Assembly: GCF_905220565.1 (NCBI RefSeq)
Contig: NC_059402.1
Coordinates: 5,705,501 to 5,769,500 of the forward strand
Source: Melitaea cinxia
Lineage: Eukaryota; Arthropoda; Insecta; Lepidoptera; Nymphalidae
Direction of reading: 5' to 3'
DNA: 64,000 bases
Shown here: in pieces, positions 26,101-34,005 of the stretch
How positions within the stretch are numbered: position 1 is the stretch's first letter
Layout of the letters: each line of letters starts with the position of its first letter
The notes under the pieces: model-generated
Database searches by the model: none
Seen by the model: only the letters and a program-made list of their open reading frames with translations
What the model was told of the DNA's origin: nothing
Translations under genes and position numbers: made by a program

Positions 26101-28114
26101 AACAGAAAAAATGTTTTAGCATATAAACACGTTGGTATAAAATTTTAATTACCATACTTACGATATTAATATAGGTACTTAAGCATTACAATTTGCATAA
26201 TTGCGTAGTAAAAATGAAAAAAGACGTTATTTCCGTAAGGATGGTATGTATAATGTAAAACCACATTTACTCTTAGTTTAAAAATGTAACAATAAGTTTA
26301 TGTCCGAAGACTGCTACTGCGGTCACCAACCCGCCTGCCCAGCGTGGTGACTATGGGCAAAACACATGAGTTCACGTTATTTTTGGCGTAAACTTGTCGA
26401 GGCCTATGTCCAGCAGTGGACTGTATAGGCTGTAATGATGAGTAAGTTTATGTCATGCCTTAAGGCTCGAGTCCTATTTAGTACTGTGCTATAGCCTACA
26501 TAAAAAAAATCGAGTCGGTCCAGTAAATGCTCAGAATACTTAGCGCGTTCTAACAACTGTTTTAAATTTGCTGCAGCTGTATTACAGTAAAACTTCTTTA
26601 CGTACGCTTGACATGGGGAGTAAGCTGGTAATGCGTGACAAGAGCGTTACGAAAAGAGCGATCTGGTGAGGCGATGGGAAGTTGAGAGGGAGATATAAGT
26701 TATTTAAGATAGAAAGAGAGAGTTGCGTTTCGTATATTACTGTAGGAGCTAAAAAATTTTTACTTCAGTCGTGTATAAAGCACACTCGTTTTTTAGTTGA
26801 TTAATAAAGTTATGTATTAAACTAGGGTTACGACACCAATATTGGATCAAAGGGTACGCAACTATCAGGAGGTCAAAAGCAAAGAGTTGCTATAGCCAGG
26901 GCTTTGATAAGGCGCCCTAAAATGTTGCTACTGGATGAAGCCACCAGTGCTCTGGATACAGAAAGTGAGAAGGTAATGTAAACAAAATTATAAAACTGTA
27001 AAATTAAACTAATTAACTAAATATTTTTAAGTGTGACCAAACTGTACTTGTACTGTAATTATATGTATTATAATCCAACAATTTGTGGTTACATAATTTT
27101 GACCACTGTTGTTATTTTAATATCTTTTTCAACAAATAATTAATGACTTTAAGCATTATTTAGCACTTTATAGAACAGACTTTAATCTTTATCAACTATT
27201 CCGATCTCCTTGGTTCTCTGCAGATATGGGAATTAATAGAATTATGTGTCATAAAAATAGTTTTTCGGACTTATAAATTTACTGCTTAGGTATATAAATA
27301 GGTACGATAATGTTTAAATTTTGAATAATACGTAATGAATGTTATTAATTTATTATTCACAATCTCTCGTTATCATTACTAAGTTTGCTTTGATATAATT
27401 TTGTTCGCAAACGAAAAAAAAATTGACTTCAATTTACATCGACACGTAACAAACAAACAACATAATCGAAAAAATGGTCAATTCAATTAGCATTGTTAGA
27501 GATAGTTATACAACTCAGAGTTCTCGTCAAATTTCTATCTAATTTTAATTGGACAACGCCAAAAGCACCAGGTTTTGATTAAAAAAATTAATCACGATAA
27601 TCGGAAATTAGAAATCTATTAAAAAGTTACGAGATAGCATACAAAACATACAGTTAAATCGAGAATCTTCTTCGTTTAAAGTCGGTGAAAAACAAATTTG
27701 AAATTCTTTTTATGCGATTTATATCAATAATAAGCAAAAAATGTGTTTGCACCATGTTTGCACGTCTATTCCCTATTCCTTATAAGAAATGCAAAAAATA
27801 TGACAGTCCTATACTTTAATTTTACTATTTTAAATTGTCTTAATTCTTTTCTTATTTTTTGTATAAATGTGCAAAAAGCGTTAATTGATTAATATAAAGC
27901 ATTTTTATAAAATACTCAGGTTGTACAAGAAGCGTTAGACGCAGCGAAGGCCGGCCGCACGTGCGTCATGATCGCCCATCGCTTGAGCACAGTGCGTGAC
28001 GCGGACACGATATGCGTCCTTAATGAGGGACGCCTCGCCGAAAGAGGCACGCACGCAGAACTAGTTCAACTTAAAGGACTCTACTACAACTTGAATAGGA
28101 GAGGATATTCATAA
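4514..28114 (+). CDS. ABCB1-like: Full-size ABCB (P-glycoprotein/MDR-type) ATP-driven exporter, 22 exons, 5' end missing
   Basis: ATP-driven plasma-membrane exporter of lipophilic compounds, laid out TMD1-NBD1-linker-TMD2-NBD2. Exons: 4514-4571, 4946-5224, 5387-5487, 5784-5955, 7188-7359, 7843-7973, 8511-8735, 12149-12274, 17738-17941, 18797-18967, 19774-19960, 20213-20292, 21216-21374, 21877-21981, 22662-22823, 23423-23626, 23888-24129, 24358-24517, 24793-24987, 25502-25708, 26826-26972, 27920-28114. All junctions are GT-AG and phases agree, giving 1,226 residues and a TAA stop. NBD1: Walker A GHSGCGKST (398-406), LSGGQ (502-506), ILLLDE (522-527), H558. NBD2: GASGCGKST (1020-1028), LSGGQ (1126-1130), MLLLDE (1146-1151), H1182. 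Twelve membrane helices are visible. The usual family length is about 1,250-1,300, so only a short N-terminus is lacking. Lepidoptera carry several paralogues; which one this is cannot be told here. Confidence 0.95.
5956..7187. other. ABCB intron, AT-rich, no feature recognised
   Basis: It carries no coding frame, tRNA-like box or terminal repeat that I could support. Confidence 0.4.
7561..7800. repeat. Probable interspersed repeat in an ABCB intron
   Basis: A GC-richer island (GCACGACACGACACGGTGG, AGTAGGGCGGCG) sits in AT-rich intron. It is bounded by GTGAAACTTTTATTC on the left and an inverted AAAGTTTCACG near 7770-7783. The pattern resembles a transposon remnant; the boundaries and class are uncertain. 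Confidence 0.35.
8158..8480. repeat. Interspersed repeat with a 14-nt poly-G tract
   Basis: The start AAATTCTCGTGTCACAATG and the segment CGATTTTTATGATTTTTTTG are of a kind I know as a common lepidopteran repeat (recognition, not a search). A run of 14 G at 8283-8296 lies inside. The right boundary is not clear. Confidence 0.4.
8845..9082 (+). mobile_element. SINE-like repeat with RTE-type tail, in ABCB intron
   Basis: Same family as 3598-3926, here lacking the first third. It starts at AAAAGCCGACCGAAGGC and ends in GGAGGCCTATGTCCAG followed by a (GATGAT)n run at 9061-9082. The GAYGAT 3' repeat is typical of RTE-mobilised elements. Confidence 0.65.
9508..9955 (-). repeat. Interspersed repeat of the 'AACCGACTTC' family, minus orientation
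   Basis: On the minus strand it runs from TTAACTGACTTTAAAAAGG through ATTCGAC to the end TTCGTTTGCCAGC. The family recurs at 18059-18313 (+), 27402-27700 (-), 36060-36140 (+, partial), 54844-55457 (+) and 62707-62840 (+, decayed). The best copy, 54844-55457, has the ends AACCGACTTCCAAAAAAGG and TTTGCGAGCAAACACAATT. The class is unknown; no coding sequence was seen. Confidence 0.55.
10096..11180. mobile_element. Long-inverted-repeat unit with a Helentron-type helicase remnant
   Basis: The left arm (10096-10329) and right arm (10937-11180) are near-perfect inverted copies. They start TTATTACCCGACTGCC and run through CGCGCGTATCTTG, a (TATG)n microsatellite and ACATGGCGGCTGCGCGAAG. The arms differ mainly in microsatellite length (about four against seven units). 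Between them lies a PIF1-like helicase C-terminus. (TATG)n-bearing ends like these belong to Helentron-associated elements in Lepidoptera, as I recall. Either two end copies face each other or one element has unusually long terminal inverted repeats. Confidence 0.65.
10688..10870 (+). pseudogene. C-terminal fragment of a PIF1-like Helitron/Helentron helicase
   Basis: The frame reads DVDLSSHLFAKGQAYVALSR, VRSFSGLAISSLDPKKLF, then a polar tail to TAA at 10868-10870. QAYVALSRV is the helicase motif VI segment of the PIF1 family, which in animals is found at the C-terminus of Rep-helicase proteins of rolling-circle transposons. Motifs I-V and the Rep nuclease are absent, so this is a fragment. 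It lies between the inverted arms and ends 66 bp before the right arm, as expected if the right arm is the true 3' end of the parent transposon. Confidence 0.75.
11181..12148. other. ABCB intron sequence, no feature recognised
   Basis: AT-rich DNA between the inverted-repeat unit and the exon carrying the first Walker A motif. No repeat or coding signal could be supported. Confidence 0.4.
12713..13010 (-). mobile_element. tRNA-derived SINE, truncated at its head
   Basis: Same body as 2187-2525: CCTGTAATATCCCACCACTG, GCGGGTTGGCGGATATATTC and the GAGGTACGGTGGGGAGACC block. It stops at GTGCGGGGATCGAA, so the B-box half of the tRNA head is kept and the A-box half is lost. Confidence 0.75.
13011..14284. 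other. ABCB intron: AT-rich, with degraded repeat traces
   Basis: The segment near 13388-13450 (GGAACGAAGTTCCTTACGG, GGCAGGCTTGACATTTTGG) and the related AACCGAAGGAACGAAG at 13830-13846 look like pieces of one interspersed repeat. A TTA trinucleotide run lies at 13636-13656. Nothing else was recognised. Confidence 0.35.
14441..16366 (+). mobile_element. 5'-truncated Jockey/CR1-group LINE with uninterrupted reverse transcriptase
   Basis: Reverse transcriptase of a non-LTR retrotransposon, which copies its RNA at a nicked chromosomal site. The open frame runs to TAG at 16304-16306 without a break; recognisable protein begins near 14450, and the residues encoded upstream (from 14285) look like accidental frame. 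Motifs in order: KASGPDGIPARVLK, NYRPIAITS, QYGFRRNRST, SLDISKAFDRVW (first catalytic Asp), GVPQGSVLSA, FGYADDS (catalytic Asp pair near 15449-15460), then the thumb and C-terminal WNALPASVFPNDYNLGIFK segment. The endonuclease domain is missing, so the copy is 5'-truncated. The 3' UTR has CTTACCATCAGGTGAGATC and ends in an A-rich tail at about 16355-16366. It lies in a 5.5 kb ABCB intron in sense orientation. The clade is from recognition. Confidence 0.88.
16367..17737. other. ABCB intron 3' of the LINE, few features
   Basis: AT-rich. A 70-bp stretch near 16855-16935 (TTATACTTATTTAATGCGAA, TTCGCACGGGTATAGCTAG) matches 43763-43812 in the zinc finger gene intron, so both are pieces of one repeat. 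A short CA run lies at 16954-16967. Nothing else was recognised. Confidence 0.4.
18059..18313 (+). repeat. Interspersed repeat of the 'AACCGACTTC' family
   Basis: It starts TTAACCGACTTCAAAAAAGA, passes CAATTCGACTGTATTT and ACCGATTTCAATGAT, and ends TTCGTTTGCGAGCAAACAC. This is a shortened copy of the family described at 9508-9955 and 54844-55457. Confidence 0.6.
19470..19735 (+). mobile_element. tRNA-derived SINE in ABCB intron
   Basis: It begins in a tRNA-like B-box (GGATTCGATTCCCGC), followed by GGATGAATATTT, TTTCTTTCCGG, GTGCCTTGGAGAGCACGTTA and CCAACCCGCAGTGGAGCAG. It belongs to the subgroup with the TTTCTTTCCGG block that is also seen at 28535-28850 and 60270-60600. The head is incomplete. 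Confidence 0.75.
20341..20640 (+). repeat. Interspersed repeat beginning ACTAGCTGACCCGGCGAAC
   Basis: The start CTAGCTGACCCGGCGAACTT and the end AAATCGGTCCAACCG...TTCAGCGACTCATTTTTAT are a pattern I recognise as a very common repeat in butterflies and moths. A shorter relative begins at 25738 (CTAGCTGACCCAGCCGCG). No coding sequence; the class is unknown. Confidence 0.55.
20641..21215. other. ABCB intron, no clear feature
   Basis: An open frame at 20860-21078 has no family resemblance. Short GAAGTT/AACTTC repeats at about 21040-21105 might be a transposon remnant, but no boundaries could be set. A CA microsatellite sits at 21189-21200, just before the next exon. Confidence 0.35.
21790..21862 (+). 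mobile_element. SINE tail fragment, internally deleted
   Basis: It joins the SINE blocks CTCCCCACCGTGCCTGGG and GGGAAAGAGGCCTATGCCC directly, then ends GTGGGATATTACAAGCTGAA. About 150 bp of the usual SINE body between these blocks is missing. It lies 14 bp before an ABCB exon. Confidence 0.6.
22172..22390 (-). mobile_element. MITE-like element, copy 2 of 3, inverted relative to 26586-26800
   Basis: The left end ACGACTGAGTAAAACTTCTT and the right end GCGTAAAGAAGTTTTACTTC form imperfect terminal inverted repeats. The inner parts (TCTCTCTCTTTCTACC, CCCTCTCAACTTCC, TTACTCCCCAAGTCAAGCG) are the reverse complement of the copy at 26586-26800. Target duplications were not identified. Confidence 0.6.
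23091..23290 (+). mobile_element. tRNA-derived SINE of a second family
   Basis: The head GCGTTAGCGCAGCGGTAATA (A-box) and GGCGGGTTCGATTCCCGC (B-box) are tRNA-like and intact. The body (GTTAGACGTGATCTGGGC, GGACCCCCAACACAAG, CTACTGGGGGATCCG, GTGTGAAGCG) differs from the main SINE family of this window. A functional tRNA gene is unlikely because no acceptor stem closes around the boxes. Confidence 0.7.
25045..25415. repeat. LINE-derived interspersed repeat, paired with 38817-39105
   Basis: It shares GACTGCAACACCAAAAACAT, TTGCAAGTACGTTGCCGA, AGAGCTCTAGCTATCTTAC, CTTGAGAGCAG and a TAGGATTCC-like end with the copy at 38817-39105. I recognise the GCAACACCAGAAGCATTGC block from 3' regions of lepidopteran LINEs. 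It is decayed. Confidence 0.5.
25738..26015 (+). repeat. Interspersed repeat beginning CTAGCTGACCCAGCCG
   Basis: It starts in the same way as 20341 but diverges into TGCGGCTCAGTAATTATAA, GGCGCCATCTACCGG and AAAATCGGTTCAGTTG. Probably a related mobile family. It directly follows an ABCB exon donor. Confidence 0.45.
26310..26442 (+). mobile_element. SINE-like repeat with RTE-type tail, 3' part only
   Basis: Begins CTGCGGTCACCAACCCGCC and ends GAGGCCTATGTCCAGCAGT plus TGTAATGATGA. 5'-truncated copy of the family at 3598-3926, as expected for target-primed reverse transcription. Confidence 0.65.
26586..26800 (+). mobile_element. MITE-like element, copy 3 of 3
   Basis: The left end AGTAAAACTTCTTTACGTA and the right end TTTTTACTTCAGTCGTGT form imperfect terminal inverted repeats. 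Inside are ACATGGGGAGTAAGCTGG, AAGAGCGTTACGAAAAG and a GA-rich AGAAAGAGAGAG. It sits 26 bp before an ABCB exon. Confidence 0.6.
27402..27700 (-). repeat. Interspersed repeat of the 'AACCGACTTC' family, minus orientation
   Basis: It starts TTCGCAAACGAAAAAAA, then TTACATCGACACGTAAC, and ends TTTAAAGTCGGTGAAAAAC: the reverse of the family described at 54844-55457, strongly diverged. Confidence 0.5.
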
Positions 28115-28173
28115 TGTACTTAGATCAATTTATTTATTTTTAAGAAGGATAGAAAATTTATTTATTGGCCATA

Positions 28174-28179
28174 AATAAA
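28174..28179 (+). promoter_or_regulatory. Candidate polyadenylation signal of the ABCB gene
   Basis: AATAAA 60 bp after the TAA stop. In this AT-rich context it may not be the one used. Confidence 0.35.
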
Positions 28180-28534
28180 ATAATACATTAAGAAAAGGGA
28201 TAGGGAACACAAACACGGCAATAAAAAGGAAAGGCCAACCTGGATTATTTTAGTACCTCGGCATTATTTTATTAGCATAAATATTTGAAAAACAATGCTG
28301 CAATATTTAAATAGCAAAAATTGATGAACCTAAATGAAGATTAAGTATAGTAAAAGGATATAGTATAGTTAAATGATGGCTTTGTAAGAAATAAGATTTA
28401 TTTTTTTATGTTTTTTTTTTTTACTGATTTTAAACTATGTTATATATACCTGAAAATGTTGTTAATATAAAATCTATAAAAAAGTTATACATACAGGAGG
28501 AACTAATGTAACATACAGATAAAATCTAAGTGTA

Positions 28535-28850
28535 ATAATCTATAACATCCCACTGCTAGGGCCGCATGTAGAAGAAGGATCGGAGCTTAATCCACACCGC
28601 TGCTCTACTGCCGGTTGGTGGATATTTTCACTACCATAAGTAACAATCACTATCAGGTATTTATAATAACAACTCAGACCGACGGCTTATTGTGCTCTCT
28701 GAGGCATCATAGGGAGACCCACAAGGATCATCCAAATCAGAAAGAAATATTTGTACAAATACCATCCATCCTGAGCGGGAATCGAACCCACAAACCGTAT
28801 CTGTTCTAGGCAAGTACTCACACCATTACACCAGAGCGGTTGATCTCTCT
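28535..28850 (-). mobile_element. tRNA-derived SINE
   Basis: On the minus strand the head is CAACCGCTCTGGTGTAATGG (A-box) and TGTGGGTTCGATTCCCGCTC (B-box), followed by the TTTCTTTCTG and GGAGTTGAGCAC-type body blocks, ending TGGGATGTTATAG. The copy is full length but diverged. It lies in the 3' flank of the ABCB gene. Confidence 0.75.
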
Positions 28851-28940
28851 CTAAATCTAGGTGTAATAAATTTTAATTTATAATTATCACAATTAATATT
28901 AGCTATACTTATAAAAAAAATAGCTTTACTTACTTTATAT

Positions 28941-29644
<704 letters not shown>

Positions 29645-30271
29645 TCAGGCAAACTTCTTTTCATGCTTCAACAACCATTCCTTACGATTTAAGCCACAAC
29701 TGAAGCCTCCGTTAGAATTGGATGCTACAAGTCTATGACAAGGTATTACTAGTAAATGAGTATTAGCACCACAGGCCGCTCCGACAGCTCGAGAGTGAGT
29801 TACTGGTCTACCCATAATTTTAGCGAGTGAACCATAAGTATGCGTTGATCCAAATGGAATTTCAAGAAGTTTATCCCACACTTCCTGTTGGGTATCATTA
29901 AAATTATAAACGTCGTAAAATTTAGAACTTTTATAACAGTAATATTACTTCATACAAACCTTCTGAAATTGTGATCCGAAAGTTTTTATGGGAACAGTGA
30001 ACTTTTTAAGTTTTCCTTCAAAATAATCCTTGACTTCGTTCTCGAATTGATTCAATAACTTATTCTTTTCCTCTAAGAAAGAACAATTGAGCTTTGCGGC
30101 TATCATTTCAAAAGTATTTTCAATATTTTTTGAATCTTCAAAAATGACAAAGTACAAAAAATCGTCATCTGCACCTGCGATCATTTTACCAAGAGGTATT
30201 TCGAAAGAATGAACAAATACTTTGTTATTACCAGCTTTGGAATATTTCTTTAAAGTTTCTGAAATTCCCAT
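29645..30271 (-). CDS. MGMT: O6-alkylguanine-DNA alkyltransferase (MGMT family), two exons
   Basis: Repairs O6-alkylguanine in nuclear DNA by moving the alkyl group to its own cysteine, a single-turnover reaction. Exon 1 is 30271-29960 (104 codons) and exon 2 is 29884-29645 (stop TGA at 29647-29645), joined across a 75-bp GT-AG intron in phase 0. The product has 183 residues (human MGMT 207). The C-terminal domain is clear: FQK/EVWDKLLEIPFGSTHTYG, the helix-turn-helix with arginine finger SRAVGAACGANTH, active-site PCHR with Cys153, then GGFSCGLNRKEWLLKHE. The N-terminal half is diverged, as is usual in this family. The start chosen is the first ATG of the open frame; an upstream non-coding exon is possible. 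All active-site residues are present, so the gene looks functional. Confidence 0.93.
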
Positions 30272-30781
30272 GATAGTTATGTTGTCCGAAAAATAATTGT
30301 TGTTTTATGTTATATTTAATAACGTCCCAACACAGATTAAGTAATAAGTCCCAAACAAAAACAAATGTCATAGTTCGCGGTAAAATTAGGGACTAGGGTT
30401 CGAGTCACTTCGTGCTGCCAGATACTGAAATCTGTACCTTTTAACGTGCACTTAAATAATTTAATTTTTTTATTTTTTATTTTTATTATACGCAAACTAC
30501 CTGAATAGTAAGTTATTTTTTGTAATATTAAAATCTGAATAGCCGAATATGCAAATAATTATATTTTTTTTCTATGAATTTGAAAACATATATATTTTTT
30601 CTTTTGATAAATCAATAGGATATTTTTGTATTCAGTATTGACGCCTCAGCTTTTTAATTCAATGTAACGGATTCAATCCACCCATTTCGATTATGTAAGA
30701 AATAAATGTTTTTATAAATAAAACTACAATATAATAATATATAAATTTTTATTTTTATTTTTGCCATATAGTAAAGTGAAT
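30272..30781. other. Intergenic spacer between MGMT and the reductase gene
   Basis: 510 bp between the 3' end of the reductase gene and the start of MGMT, both on the minus strand. It should hold the MGMT promoter. No TATA box in a credible position and no repeat was recognised. Confidence 0.4.
30754..30759 (-). promoter_or_regulatory. Candidate polyadenylation signal of the reductase gene
   Basis: AATAAA on the minus strand, 22 bp past the TGA stop; a second one overlaps at 30748-30753. Close to the stop but plausible. Confidence 0.4.
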
Positions 30782-33379
30782 TCACTTTACTTTCACAACT
30801 GCTTTTCCTATGTTTTCCCCTCTTAACATTCCCACTAGTGCATCAACCATATTTTCGAAACCATGATAAACCTTTTCTTGGTATTTAAGTTTTCCTTCAT
30901 TTAGCCATTTTAGGTTCATATTTATGCCTTCATCCCATCGATCAACCCAACGACTAACCAAAAATCCTTCAACCTTGAGCTGTTTAAAAACGATAGTCGG
31001 CTGTACAATTGTAACTGTAAAAATATAAAAACAGTGGATAATTTTATCTAGTCGAAACGTCAATTATTAAAACAATCGTATTTGTATGTTAAAAATTACC
31101 TTTAGGCAATTTTGGATCATTATATGATGAAATAGATCCACAAACCGCTACTCTACCGAATTTATTCATGTTAGCCATAATTTTTGTACTTATTTCACCT
31201 CCGACCTAAAAATATAGAGTTTTTACAAACATATATGTATATATATCTTTAAATAGCATTAAAAGTGTATATCAATATAATTCAAATTATTTATTTATTT
31301 AAAATGTATACAAACATTGTCAAAATAGCAGTCAACACGATTTGGTGCTCCTTCTTTTAAGGCCGCACTAACATTAGATGTCTTATAATTAAAAGCACGA
31401 TCAAAACCTAATTCCTTTTCCAGATACTCGCATTTGTCATCGCTTCCTGCAAATCCTATTACTCGACAACCTGTAAAATATTAAAAGGAATAAGCATATA
31501 CCTTTTATTTATTTTTATAATATAAGTTAAAATTAATTTTCTAAAGACAAAGGATTTGTTGCTAAGCTGCGTTTGTTTAAATTAATTATTTAACTAAATA
31601 CTCTGTTTGACTGTTTATTGTGAAAGCTTAAATATACTCTATATAACACACCACTACGGCTTATTAAAGTTTTCGTTAATTTTCTTTAGCTATGCGCTAT
31701 ATTAATAAAATATTGTTTTTCTGAGGCTCATGTTAGCAAAGCAGTAAGAATAAAAGTTAAACGATTGTCAAATTTCAAAACCGCCAATGATGATGAATAC
31801 GGTGTTTTTTTCTTTAATATGATATATTTTAATGTAAACAAAAATGGTAAAATATTTTGAAATACTGAAAATATTTCACTCATCGTAGACACAGGCCTCT
31901 TCAAGTTTGTGCCAGACATTATGGCGCGAACTCATGTGTTTTGCTCATAGTCACCACGCTGGGCAGGCGGGTTGGTGACGTCAGGGCTGACTTTGTCGCA
32001 CCAAAGACGCTGCTGCCCGTCTTCGACCTGTGTATTTCAAAGCCAGCGGTTGGACGGTTAAACCGCCATCAGTCAGCTTTTTAAGTTCCAAGGTGGTAGT
32101 GGAACTGTGTTATCCCTTAGACGCCTCTTACAACATCCACGGGAAGAGAGGTCATGGCAATATTCTTTACTGCTGTAACCATACAGTGAACATTAATAGC
32201 GCGATATATTTATCAACATTGAAAAAAAACTATTATTTACGAACCTAAAATTTTACCGATTTGTCCGACATGTGAACCAACTGCTCCAGCAGCACCTGTT
32301 ATAACAATTGTTTCTCCTTCCTTTGGTTTACAAATTTCTTTTAATCCAAAATATGCCGTATTTCTACAAAGAATCAAAAATATTACTTTCCGTTAATAAT
32401 TTGTGAGCGAGAGTCTTAATACTTTTTACTTACCCAGGCATTCCAAGTAAACCTAATCCTAAGGAGATTGGATGAGGGCTTACATCTGGTATAGTAGTTA
32501 AGGGCAAAAAGTCTAAAGCATTCCATATATTTGGATTGACTACAGTATGAGTACGCCACCCAAATGCACCCGTCACGTAACTGCCTACAGGAAATTTTTC
32601 ATTTCGGCTTTGGATCACCCTAAAATGTTATTCGCAAAATAAAAACTTATAAGAATGTAGATGGTATTAAATTGAAGTTAAATATTAATTTTAAAATAAA
32701 ATATTCTTGAAATTAAAACATACTTTGCTAGCTGTCCACCTATCATATCTGTTGGTAATTTGTAAGCAATCATGTAAGCTCGCATATACGGATCAACACT
32801 GAGATATTCCGCTTCCGTCAATATTTCTAAAAACAATATATTATGATAATTATAAACAAATATCAAAAATTTACCTACTTTGTAAAATATTTTTTCTTAA
32901 TTTTTTCATAGTAAAACTGACGTTATAATTTTTTACGGTGTTTGTTTTTTATAAGAGCACAGTAAAATTTACTGCTGTTTATGATACTATGCATTTATAT
33001 ACATTTAAATGTTTTAATAAAAAATAAATAAATAATGTAACTAGTAAGTACACATAGTCACATACAAACATACAAATAAAATACGCAATACCGTCTCAAA
33101 ATTGGGGAGTTTACGTCAATAGCTTACAACACTAAAATGTATTATTTGAGGTTATATTTATTTGTTTCTAGTTTTTGAAGTATATTATTGGTATATTATT
33201 GTAACTTATTTTATGTACTTACCCCCATCTCGTAAGTCTGGAAGTGTTTCCTCCACTATCTGAAAGTCGCTTTTTTTCGGCTCTCCTTGGAATTGTTTTG
33301 TTAGCACATATTTTTGCGATTGTATTTTGTTAGAAAGAAGTCGTTTAAAAATGAAATTAGGAGAAAAAATTTTAGCCAT
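30782..33379 (-). CDS. Ptgr1: Prostaglandin reductase 1-type NADPH-dependent enone reductase, seven exons
   Basis: Medium-chain dehydrogenase/reductase without zinc. Vertebrate PTGR1 uses NADPH to reduce the double bond of 15-oxo-prostaglandins, leukotriene B4 products and reactive alkenals in the cytosol. Exons (minus): 33379-33223, 32826-32724, 32619-32434, 32363-32245, 31470-31316, 31205-31100, 31014-30782; all GT-AG and in phase, 352 residues. Landmarks: LSVDPYMRAYM (substrate-side motif of the LTB4DH/PTGR group), GMPGNTAYFGL, nucleotide-binding GAAGAVGSHVGQ (about 172-183), FNYKTSNV, DCYFDNVGGE, FGRVAVCGSIS, and near the C-terminus YHGFENMVDALVGMLRG with GKAVVKVK. The N-terminus before the reductase fold has about 20 extra basic residues (KIFSPNFIFKRLLSNKIQ), possibly a targeting segment. 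Intron 4 (31471-32244) holds a SINE-like repeat. Insects have several paralogues. Confidence 0.93.
31880..32175 (-). mobile_element. SINE-like repeat with RTE-type tail, in an intron of the reductase gene
   Basis: Minus-strand copy of the family at 3598-3926. It contains CCGTGGATGTTGTAAGAGGC, AAGACGGGCAGCAGCGTC, CCAGCGTGGTGACTATGAG and the tail end GAGGCCTGTGTC. Diverged, nearly full length, in sense orientation relative to the host gene. Confidence 0.65.
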
Positions 33380-34005
33380 ATTAAATTCGTATACTTCTTA
33401 ACTTAAAGTAATGTGAACAGTAAAACCTGAGTAAAACTGAAATGTGTCACTTTAATTTTTATTTACTTACCTACTTAATTTAGACAAACACATACCATGT
33501 TTCTTCCTACATAATGATTACATTACACAATGACAATAAGATTACAACAGTTCAACGACTATGGCACACTATCATTTCATTATATAAAACAAAGTCGTTT
33601 CCCGCTGTCTGTATGCTTAGATCTTTAAAACTACCCAACAGATTTCGATGCAGTTAAATAGAGTTGTTGTTATTCCAGATGAGGAATACTGATAGTTTTT
33701 GCATCCGTGCGAAGCTGGGACAGGTCGCTAGTCTTTAAATAGAATTACTTTCGTCTATCAAAAACTGCTAAATCCTTACCACTACACGTGTACGTACAAG
33801 TAAATGGTTAGCTTTTAAGCATTTATGACCTAAAACTGGTTTTCCTCCTTTTGTAAAACAATCAGAAAAAAAATCAGATTTTTTACAATTAAGTAGCAGT
33901 AAGTTTTCATTTCATGAGGGATATATAGCCATTGAGAACAACACCTTGAGATCTCATTTCAATGTAAGCTTTAAACCACCTGTATCAATTACCGTGAATT
34001 CCAGC

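Larger units (their letters stand above)
21216..28114 (+). other. ABCB block 3: TMD2 and NBD2
   Basis: TM7-TM12 fall on exons 21216-21374, 21877-21981, 23423-23626, 23888-24129 and 24358-24517. NBD2 runs from the exon at 24793 (FKYPTRP, Walker A) through QQEPVLF (25502-25708) and LSGGQKQRVAIARAL with MLLLDEATSALD (26826-26972) to IAHRLST in the last exon. The protein ends NRRGYS, right after the last conserved NBD segment. Confidence 0.9.
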
